Origin: JAUIET01 sp045105115
Lineage (GTDB): Bacteria > Pseudomonadota > Gammaproteobacteria > Pseudomonadales > JAUIET01
NCBI GenBank assembly: GCA_045105115.1
Contig: JBGCDE010000019.1
Location: forward strand, 1-44,829
Direction of reading: 5' to 3'
DNA: 44,829 nucleotides
The notes under the pieces were generated by a model. That model was not told the origin of the DNA and searched no databases. It worked only from the letters and a program-made list of their open reading frames with translations. Each line of letters opens with the position of its first letter. The stretch's first letter is position 1. Below, piece by piece: positions 32,943 to 39,569 of this stretch. The position numbers were made by a program, and so were the translations under genes.

Positions 32943-33511
32943 TGGCAACACGATTCTCTATGCAGCGCCGCCTGCGAATGAGCCGGCCTTCGTTGCGCGT
33001 GCGATCAAAACCGCCCAGGCAACGCACACCACGTGGTGAGGATTTTACAGCGGCCAACCTCGGTTGCGCGCTGTCTTTGCAGAAGTGCACTGAATGCGGG
33101 AAAACAAACTATCCGCCCAGAGAGGTGTGCGAAGCATGCCTTCACGATGAATTGCTATGGACGCCGGCTGACACCAGCGGACGTTTGCTTCAAGCCGTAG
33201 AGTTGCATCACAGCTTGTGGGAGTTTTTTAAACGTCGTATGAAGAAAAACACCTGGCCAATTGCCAGCGTACGGCTGGCGGCAGGCCCGGTGGTATACGC
33301 GCATTTGGCGCTGGAGTTGTTCGAGCTAAAGGGGGCCAGCGACATTCCGTCTGGCAGTGCGGTTGCTGTTTTCAGCCATTCCGACAGTGCTAATCAGTCA
33401 GTGCTGATCGCGGTGCCTGGTTCGGTTGATGTCAGTGAAGCAAAAAACAGACTGCAGATTGCAGACAGTCTTGGTATTACTACGGTCGCAGAAAGAGAGG
33501 CAACACTATGA
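32942..33511 (+). CDS. DUF35 OB-fold zinc-ribbon protein, partner of the thiolase-fold protein
   Basis: A 189-residue protein with a rubredoxin-like zinc ribbon, C49-x2-C52-x10-C63-x2-C66 (CTECGKTNYPPREVCEACL), followed by an OB-fold that ends near residue 150. The first 30 residues are unusually Arg-rich. DUF35 proteins pair with thiolase-fold enzymes as CoA-binding partners, either acetoacetyl-CoA-related or Ltp2-type aldolases. The start ATG overlaps the stop of the previous gene (TAATG) and its own stop overlaps the next start (ATGA), so all three proteins should be made in fixed proportion. On its own the family says little about the substrate. Confidence 0.82.
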   Translation: MATRFSMQRRLRMSRPSLRVRSKPPRQRTPRGEDFTAANLGCALSLQKCTECGKTNYPPREVCEACLHDELLWTPADTSGRLLQAVELHHSLWEFFKRRMKKNTWPIASVRLAAGPVVYAHLALELFELKGASDIPSGSAVAVFSHSDSANQSVLIAVPGSVDVSEAKNRLQIADSLGITTVAEREATL

Positions 33512-34242
33512 GTGAACAACGACAAACCGTTGTAGTGACTGGCGGTAGCACCGGTATAGGTAAGGCAATTTGTGAGAATTTGCTGGCCGATGGCTACAGG
33601 GTCGTCAATATTGCCCGGCGCAATCTCGATTTGGACAATGATCGGCTGCTGAATTTTCAGTGCGATCTGAGTGACGCAGCAGCTACTGCGGCTACTGCGA
33701 AATCGATCGCTGATCAATTCGAGGTGAGTGGCTTTGTTCATAACGCAGGGCTAATACGGGCAGCATTACTCGAAGAAGTTGAGCTTGATGACCTGAATTA
33801 TTTAACGCAAGTGCATGTAGGTGCAGCTATCACACTGACGCAGGCGTTTCTTCCGGCAATGAAAACGGCAGGTTTTGGCCGCGTTATCTTAATTACGTCC
33901 AGGGCGGCTTTGGGATTGCAAACGCGTACATCCTACTCAGCGACAAAATCTGGAATGATGGGTATGGCGCGCACCTGGGCTCTTGAGTTAGGCGAGCATG
34001 GTATTACTGTGAATACAGTGGCCCCAGGGCCGATTGAAGCAACTGAGATGTTTCACGCGGTGATACCCGAAAACGATCCGAAGCTTGAAGCAATGGCCGC
34101 CGGTATCCCGGTCAAGCGCCTTGGCTTGCCCAGTGACGTGGCGAGAGCCGTTGATTTCTTCATGAATGCTGACAATGGATTCGTGACGGGGCAAACATTG
34201 ATGGTATGCGGCGGAGCCAGTTTGGGTTCGCTCTCACTGTAA
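33508..34242 (+). CDS. SDR family oxidoreductase (FabG-like)
   Basis: A 244-residue classical SDR: TGGSTGIGKAI near the N-terminus, HNAGLIRAALLEE, a Ser in ILITSRAALGLQTRTSYSATKSG with the Tyr-x3-Lys, NTVAPGPIEATEM and the C-terminal FVTGQTLMVCGGASLG. It overlaps the DUF35 gene by 4 bp (ATGA) and is followed after 58 bp by the Rieske alpha gene. It may oxidise a ring diol or a hydroxyacyl intermediate. In a Rieske system a cis-dihydrodiol dehydrogenase is one option; sequence alone does not decide. Confidence 0.85.
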   Translation: MSEQRQTVVVTGGSTGIGKAICENLLADGYRVVNIARRNLDLDNDRLLNFQCDLSDAAATAATAKSIADQFEVSGFVHNAGLIRAALLEEVELDDLNYLTQVHVGAAITLTQAFLPAMKTAGFGRVILITSRAALGLQTRTSYSATKSGMMGMARTWALELGEHGITVNTVAPGPIEATEMFHAVIPENDPKLEAMAAGIPVKRLGLPSDVARAVDFFMNADNGFVTGQTLMVCGGASLGSLSL

Positions 34243-34300
34243 ACAACTTAGTAACAGTAGCAGTAACTATAAATTTTCATGCTGATATCAGGAGCGAAAA

Positions 34301-35617
34301 ATGCCACTGTCTAATGCAGAAATTGCAGGCCTTGTCGAAGAAAAGCGCGTGCACAAGCGGGTGTATATAGACCCCGAAGTCTTTGAGCTTGAAATGGAGC
34401 GCGTCTGGGGTCAAGCCTGGATTTTTATCGGTCATGAATCCCAGGTGCCCAAAGCCGGCGACTATTTCACGACCAACATTAACCATAAAGTACCTGTGGT
34501 GATGGTGCGCGATAAGAACGCAGCTGTGCATGTGCTGCATAACCGTTGTGGCCATAAAGGCGCCAAGCTTGTTGAAACCCGCACTGGCAATGCACGCGGT
34601 GCGTTTCGCTGTGCCTATCACGGTTGGACTTATCAACATGATGGCCAGGTAATCAAGATTCCAAACGAAGCTGGCTATGAAAATACCGGTTTCGACCTGA
34701 AAGACAGCTGTAACAATATGCAGAAGGTGGCGCAGAGCGCCAGCTATCGCGGGTTTGTATTTGCTACCTTGTCAGCCGACGCCCCTGACCTTGAAACCTG
34801 GATGGGTGGCGCGAAAGACTGTTTCGATAATTTATGTGATCGCTCGCCAGAAGGTGAGGTGGAAGTAGCTGGCGGCGTACTGCGCTACGAACACGACTGC
34901 AACTGGAAATACATAATTGAAAACCTGAATGACACTATGCACCCAATGGTGGTGCATCAATCAGTAGTTCAAGCAGCACAAGACTACATCGACACCTTAC
35001 CGCCCGAAGCAGCAAAACAAAAAGCAGAAGCTGAGATTATTCTGCCATTTGGTGGGTCGTATGAAAATTACGAAAGTTCGGGCATTACCGGATTCAAGTT
35101 CGGTCATCACTACGATGGCGGTAAAACCAGTATTCATGCAGATTACACGGTTGATCCTGAATATCATGCTCGAATGGTCGCGGCCTATGGGGAAGAGCGC
35201 ACGCGTGAGATTTATTCGTTTAATACGCATAACACACTGTTTTATCCTTCGCTAACCATAAAAACGGCCGTACAGAATATTCGCGTAGTAAGACCGGTCG
35301 CCGTTAACAAATTTGTGGTCGAGACATGGTCATTCCGATTGAAAGGCGCACCAGACGCCATGTTGCAGCGAACACTGCTGTATTCGCGTTTAATCAACTC
35401 GGTTGCCTCGATGGTTGGCCCTGATGATCTGGAATGTTATCGCCGCGTGCAGGAAGGTCTTGAATCCGATGCTACGCAATGGGTTGAAATGCACCGTCAG
35501 TTTGGTCTTGATGAAGATCTGGGTGACCGAACGTTCGGTGGAGGTACCAGTGACCTGGACATGCGTACCGAGTACGCCGCTTGGCGCGACTACATGTTAG
35601 AGGAGGCCTTCTCATGA
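34301..35617 (+). CDS. Aromatic ring-hydroxylating dioxygenase, alpha subunit (Rieske)
   Basis: A 438-residue oxygenase. The Rieske 2Fe-2S site is C83-x-H85 and C104-x2-H107 (NRCGHKG and CAYHGWTY). The catalytic mononuclear iron site is N208-x2-D211-x2-H214-x4-H219 (ENLNDTMHPMVVH). It should add oxygen to an aromatic ring with electrons from a ferredoxin and reductase; no gene for either is in this window. CAGGAGC precedes the ATG. Two-subunit Rieske enzymes start indole-3-acetate oxidation in known auxin-degrading loci. Because it shares the operon with MarR, the Ltp2-like pair and an SDR, that substrate is my leading guess, with other arylacetic or indolic acids as alternatives. Confidence 0.9.
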   Translation: MPLSNAEIAGLVEEKRVHKRVYIDPEVFELEMERVWGQAWIFIGHESQVPKAGDYFTTNINHKVPVVMVRDKNAAVHVLHNRCGHKGAKLVETRTGNARGAFRCAYHGWTYQHDGQVIKIPNEAGYENTGFDLKDSCNNMQKVAQSASYRGFVFATLSADAPDLETWMGGAKDCFDNLCDRSPEGEVEVAGGVLRYEHDCNWKYIIENLNDTMHPMVVHQSVVQAAQDYIDTLPPEAAKQKAEAEIILPFGGSYENYESSGITGFKFGHHYDGGKTSIHADYTVDPEYHARMVAAYGEERTREIYSFNTHNTLFYPSLTIKTAVQNIRVVRPVAVNKFVVETWSFRLKGAPDAMLQRTLLYSRLINSVASMVGPDDLECYRRVQEGLESDATQWVEMHRQFGLDEDLGDRTFGGGTSDLDMRTEYAAWRDYMLEEAFS

Positions 35618-36096
35618 GCGCTGATCCGGATATGAATGTGGTCGAAGATTTCTTGTATAGGGAGGCTTCCTACCTGGACGTGCCTGACTTGGAGAAATGG
35701 CTGGCGCTGTACAGTGAAGACGGTACCTACTGGATGCCTGCCTCAGAAAATCAGCTTGATCCATTGAATGAGATTTCGCATTTCTATGACGATCGAGTGC
35801 TAATGGAAATTCGCAAACGAAACTTCGTACATCCCAGGGCGTCGTCCAAAGATGCCGGCGTTCGTTGTTCGCATTTGATAGGAAATGTTCGCAAGCAAGG
35901 CGAGAGTCAGAACGGTGATTGGATAATCACGTCAAATTTTCAAGTAGTCATGTTCTATCGCGAAGAACAGCGCTTGTACGCTGGTACCTATGAGCACCAG
36001 CTGATTCCAAGTCAGGATTCTTTTTTGATTCGTTCAAAACGAGTGAATCTGATCAATCCAGAAGCGGCGCATAAGTCGATTATTATCTACTTATAG
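35614..36096 (+). CDS. Aromatic ring-hydroxylating dioxygenase, beta subunit
   Basis: A 160-residue small subunit with the SnoaL/NTF2-like fold of Rieske dioxygenase beta subunits: VEDFLYREASYLDVPDLEKWLALY, EDGTYWMPASEN, ISHFYDDRVLMEIRKRNF and a final FLIRSKRVNLINPEAAHKSIIIYL. It stabilises the alpha3beta3 oxygenase. The ATG at 35614 overlaps the alpha stop by 4 bp (ATGA) and has an AGGAGG Shine-Dalgarno sequence. It is the last gene of the operon; the symporter gene converges on it with 4 bp between stop codons. Confidence 0.88.
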   Translation: MSADPDMNVVEDFLYREASYLDVPDLEKWLALYSEDGTYWMPASENQLDPLNEISHFYDDRVLMEIRKRNFVHPRASSKDAGVRCSHLIGNVRKQGESQNGDWIITSNFQVVMFYREEQRLYAGTYEHQLIPSQDSFLIRSKRVNLINPEAAHKSIIIYL

Positions 36097-36100
36097 CCGC

Positions 36101-37744
36101 CTATTTGGCTTCTCCGTATTCCGACTGCACTAACAGTTCATGGTAGTTGGCGCGATCAATTGCCGCGCGATCTGATCGGTCGCTCACTGAGAAAAACCAT
36201 GCTACTGCGAATGCGAACGGCATCGTAAACAAAGCCGGATAATTGTAAGGGAAAAGAGGTTCGTCAAAGCCAAGCACGGATACCCATACCTGAGGGCCGA
36301 TAATAATAAGCCCAACGGATGAAATCAGCCCCAATGTTGCGCCAAGGATTGCTCCGCGTGTTGTAAGACCGGCCCAAAACAATGACAAGAACAGAATAGG
36401 GAAGTTGACCGATGCGGCGACCACCATAGGCATGGTGGCTATGAACGCAACATTCTCGTTTTGGAACAATATGCCCAAGCCAACAGCAATAACGCCTATT
36501 ACCAAAGTGGTTAACCGGGTTAGTTGCATTTCCTTTTTAGGATCTGGATTTCCCTTGCAGAGCACTTCGGCATACAGATCATGTGATATTGCGGCGGCGC
36601 CGGAAACAGTCAGACCGGCCACAACGGCGAGTATGGTCGCAAACGACACGGCCGACATAAAGCCAGTTAACAAGCTGCCACCGACTGCATTTGACAGGTG
36701 TATTGCCGCCATATTACCGCCACCCAACAACTGACCGTTTTCATCAAAGAACTGGGGGTTGTTGTAAAGCAAATACACGGTGCCAAAACCAACAATGATC
36801 AACAGCAAATAGAAATAGCCCATAAACAAACTTGCATAGACAGCCGATTTCTTTGCTTCCTGTGCATTCGGTACGGTGAATAAACGCATCAGAATATGAG
36901 GCAATCCCAGAACCCCGAACAGCATGGAGGTGAGAATAGTCGCTACCTGTATAGGGTCTTTAAAGGCTAGCCCTGGTGACAGCATTCGCTCGCCCAATGG
37001 GTGATTATCCGCAGCACCCTGTAACAAACCTGAAAAGCTGAAGTTTGCTTCCTTCATTACCAGGAACGCGAGTATCGTGACACCGGTCATCAACAGAAGA
37101 GCTTTGATGATCTGCACCCAGGTTGTCGCGAGCATGCCACCAAAGGTTACATAAGCCAGAACCAATACTGCAACCGTAACAACCGCTACTTCATAAGGCA
37201 GTCCAAACAGTAATTCGATGAGCTTACCGGCACCCACCATTTGCGCAATCAAATACAAAATCACAACCACAATGGTGCCAATAATAGCCACGTAACGAAT
37301 GCGACTTTTCTCAAGCCGCATAGACACCACATCAACAAACGTGAAGTTGCCAAGATTTCTAACCCGCCTGGCCAGCAGGAACAACATCAAGGGCCACGCT
37401 GAAAAAGCACCCAGTGACAGCACCAGTCCGTCGAATCCAGCGCCAAACATCAGCGCCGTAATGCCTAAAAAGGAAGCGGCAGACATAAAGTCGCCGGCAA
37501 TCGCGGTACCGTTTTTCAGGCCGGACATATTGCCACCGGCGTTATAGAACTCACTACTATTGCGGGTGTTTCGTGCCGCCCAATAGCTGATACCCAGTGT
37601 TGCGGCAACAAAGGCCAGAAAAATAACGATTGCAGGCATGTTTAAAGCCTGGCGTTGTACTTCACCTTCAATGGCACCGGCTGCGAAAACAATCGAACTT
37701 GTACTTGCTAGCAGAACCGTTAGTAATGCTGTAAGAACTTTCAT
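36101..37744 (-). CDS. Sodium:solute symporter (ActP-like), possible phenylacetate permease
   Basis: A 547-residue membrane protein of the SSS family. The N-terminus carries a likely signal or first helix (TALLTVLLASTSSIVFAAGA), then ISYWAARNTRNSSEFYNAGG and a repeated series of long hydrophobic helices including GTAIAGDFMSAASFLGITALMF. The closest well-known relatives are acetate permease ActP and the phenylacetate permease PaaL of Pseudomonas. Because paaK lies next to it on the same strand, phenylacetate is a reasonable substrate. It overlaps the DUF485 gene by 4 bp (ATGA). Confidence 0.88.
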   Translation of the reverse strand: MKVLTALLTVLLASTSSIVFAAGAIEGEVQRQALNMPAIVIFLAFVAATLGISYWAARNTRNSSEFYNAGGNMSGLKNGTAIAGDFMSAASFLGITALMFGAGFDGLVLSLGAFSAWPLMLFLLARRVRNLGNFTFVDVVSMRLEKSRIRYVAIIGTIVVVILYLIAQMVGAGKLIELLFGLPYEVAVVTVAVLVLAYVTFGGMLATTWVQIIKALLLMTGVTILAFLVMKEANFSFSGLLQGAADNHPLGERMLSPGLAFKDPIQVATILTSMLFGVLGLPHILMRLFTVPNAQEAKKSAVYASLFMGYFYLLLIIVGFGTVYLLYNNPQFFDENGQLLGGGNMAAIHLSNAVGGSLLTGFMSAVSFATILAVVAGLTVSGAAAISHDLYAEVLCKGNPDPKKEMQLTRLTTLVIGVIAVGLGILFQNENVAFIATMPMVVAASVNFPILFLSLFWAGLTTRGAILGATLGLISSVGLIIIGPQVWVSVLGFDEPLFPYNYPALFTMPFAFAVAWFFSVSDRSDRAAIDRANYHELLVQSEYGEAK

Positions 37745-38019
37745 GAATGGTGCTCCGTTGCAAGAGCGTCTTCCTTGGCCTGCTCTCGCTTGGCAATGCG
37801 CAGAAATACAAGTTCTAAGGAGATAAATAATACGATCAAAAAGATGAACTGTAGCAGCGCGCCATTCATCAAACCATAGCCAATGGGCTCTGACAAAAAG
37901 GCACCTGCGTCAGTCCATGCCAGCGCGAAGGAAAAATAAAACGCCAGCGCTATTATTGAGAACAGGAAGCGGCGTCGGGTTCTGACTGCAATGGCTTTTA
38001 GTTTTTGATCGTTTGTCAT
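37741..38019 (-). CDS. DUF485 small membrane protein (YjcH-like)
   Basis: A 92-residue inner-membrane protein with two hydrophobic segments (FLFSIIALAFYFSFALAW and LLQFIFLIVLFISLELVFL). It has a basic N-terminus and a charged C-terminal tail. DUF485 proteins are encoded immediately before ActP-type symporters across Proteobacteria, as here, and are thought to assist them. The gap to paaK is about 40 bp, so paaK, this gene and the symporter may be one operon. Confidence 0.87.
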   Translation of the reverse strand: MTNDQKLKAIAVRTRRRFLFSIIALAFYFSFALAWTDAGAFLSEPIGYGLMNGALLQFIFLIVLFISLELVFLRIAKREQAKEDALATEHHS

Positions 38020-38060
38020 TTTCCACCTGTTATTTTAATTTTGATTTTACCGAAGCCCGC

Positions 38061-39344
38061 CTAGCGATTGTCTATTACGCGCTTCGCTTTTCCTTCAGAG
38101 CGCGGAATGCTGCCTGGTGCTTGCAAGTTAATGCTGGCAGACACACCAATCAGACCTTTGATTTTTTGCTGTAGCTCCTTGCAGCGGGCATCGTTGTCTA
38201 TGCTTGCATCAGATGCTTCCACCTGCACACTGATTTGGTCGAGATTACCTTGCCGTTCTACCTCAATCAAATAATGTGGCGCAAAACCACCAACGTTCAG
38301 AATCTGCTCTTCAATCTGGGTTGGGAAAACGTTCACACCTCGAATGATGAGCATGTCATCACTGCGCCCGGTTATCTTATCCATGCGACGCATCGTGCGC
38401 GAAGTGCCAGGCAACAAACGGGTTAGGTCGCGGGTTCGATAACGAATCATCGGCATACCTTGCTTCTGCAAATTGGTAAACACTAATTCACCTTCTTCAC
38501 CGTCGGGTAGTACTTCGCCTGTTTCAGGGTGAATGATCTCGGGGTAAAAATGGTCTTCCCAAATAGTAGGGCCGTCTTTGCTTTCGACACATTCTTGCGC
38601 CACACCCGGGCCCATTACTTCTGACAGGCCGTAGATATCAACCGCATCGATATCCAATCGTTTTTCCAATTCCTGACGCATTGAGCCAGTCCACGGTTCG
38701 GCGCCGAAAATGCCCGCACGTAAACTCAAGGTTTTGGGGTCTATTCCCTGACGGTCAATTTCATCGGCAAGGTTTAGCATGTAGCTGGGCGTGACCATAA
38801 TAATATCGGGGTCGAAGTCGCGAATCAGCTGTACTTGTTTCTCTGTTTGTCCTCCAGACATTGGAATAACAGCGCAACCTAATCGTTCCGCACCATAGTG
38901 CGCACCGAGTCCGCCGGTGAACAGGCCGTAGCCATAGGACACATGAACCTTGTCTTTACTGCGCCCGCCTGCGGCGTATATAGAGCGCGCTACTACCTGC
39001 GCCCAGGCATCGATATCTGCTTGTGTATAACCAACAACCGTCGGCTTGCCTGTGGTTCCGCTGGAGGCATGCACCCGCACAATGTCATCCATTGGCACGC
39101 AAAATAGACCGAATGGGTAGTTATCGCGCAGGTCGGCTTTAGTAGTAAACGGAAACTTGGCCAAATCTTCCAGCTGAGCAAAGTCATCGGGGTGCACACC
39201 ATGCTGGTCGAATTTTTGTCGGTACACCGGCGACTGTTTATAAACGCGTTGTAAGGTCTCGCGCATGTGCCGGGTTTGCTGGTCGCGCAGCTCGTCGACA
39301 CTGGCGTTTTCTATCGCTTCAAGGCCTGTAGTACTGTCCGACAT
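38061..39344 (-). CDS. paaK: Phenylacetate-CoA ligase
   Basis: A 427-residue adenylate-forming enzyme that activates phenylacetate to phenylacetyl-CoA with ATP. VRVHASSGTTGKPTVVGYT is the ATP-binding loop. DIYGLSEVMGPGVAQEC, YRTRDLTRLLPG and KITGRSDDMLIIRGVNVFPTQIE are the remaining core motifs, and the length is usual for PaaK. GGAGG lies just before the ATG. It is transcribed away from paaZ across a 225-bp control region. It is the only CoA ligase in the window, so it might also serve the neighbouring indolic acid route, though this is unproven. Confidence 0.93.
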   Translation of the reverse strand: MSDSTTGLEAIENASVDELRDQQTRHMRETLQRVYKQSPVYRQKFDQHGVHPDDFAQLEDLAKFPFTTKADLRDNYPFGLFCVPMDDIVRVHASSGTTGKPTVVGYTQADIDAWAQVVARSIYAAGGRSKDKVHVSYGYGLFTGGLGAHYGAERLGCAVIPMSGGQTEKQVQLIRDFDPDIIMVTPSYMLNLADEIDRQGIDPKTLSLRAGIFGAEPWTGSMRQELEKRLDIDAVDIYGLSEVMGPGVAQECVESKDGPTIWEDHFYPEIIHPETGEVLPDGEEGELVFTNLQKQGMPMIRYRTRDLTRLLPGTSRTMRRMDKITGRSDDMLIIRGVNVFPTQIEEQILNVGGFAPHYLIEVERQGNLDQISVQVEASDASIDNDARCKELQQKIKGLIGVSASINLQAPGSIPRSEGKAKRVIDNR

Positions 39345-39404
39345 GGATCCTCCATTTTATTGTTTAAGACGCGCGTTGCATTAAGCGCGACAAACCCACA
39401 CGGC

Positions 39405-39418
39405 GTATGATGTCATAC
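39405..39418. promoter_or_regulatory. Inverted repeat GTATGATGTCATAC
   Basis: Six-base arms around TG, 61 bp upstream of the paaK start. It is related to the ATGATAC/GTATCAT half-sites nearby and may be another contact for the same regulator. Confidence 0.4.
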
Positions 39419-39431
39419 ACTGGAGCTCGCA

Positions 39432-39497
39432 ATGATACACCAGCTTGAGCAATAATATAATACAATAAATTGACCGTAAACCTAAAATGTGTATCAT
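39432..39497. promoter_or_regulatory. Pair of inverted ATGATACAC / GTGTATCAT sites between paaK and paaZ
   Basis: ATGATACAC (39432-39440) and its exact complement GTGTATCAT (39489-39497) flank an AT-rich stretch. The same GTGTATCAT occurs at 44500-44508 before paaA, with ATGATAC at 44468-44474. A shared operator for a phenylacetate regulator (PaaR/TetR- or PaaX-type) is likely; no such regulator gene is in the window. Confidence 0.6.
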
Positions 39498-39498
39498 A

Positions 39499-39512
39499 TT
39501 GATTTTGATCAA
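39499..39512. promoter_or_regulatory. FNR/Anr-type box TTGATTTTGATCAA
   Basis: An exact match to TTGAT-N4-ATCAA, two bases after the GTGTATCAT site and 57 bp before the paaZ ATG. Its place suits oxygen-responsive control of the paaZ operon. It could also be read as a weak CRP-like site. Confidence 0.5.
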
Positions 39513-39569
39513 GCGACCCAGTAGCGGCTTACTGCGCAGACGATAAACAGGAAATAACGGAGTCTAACA

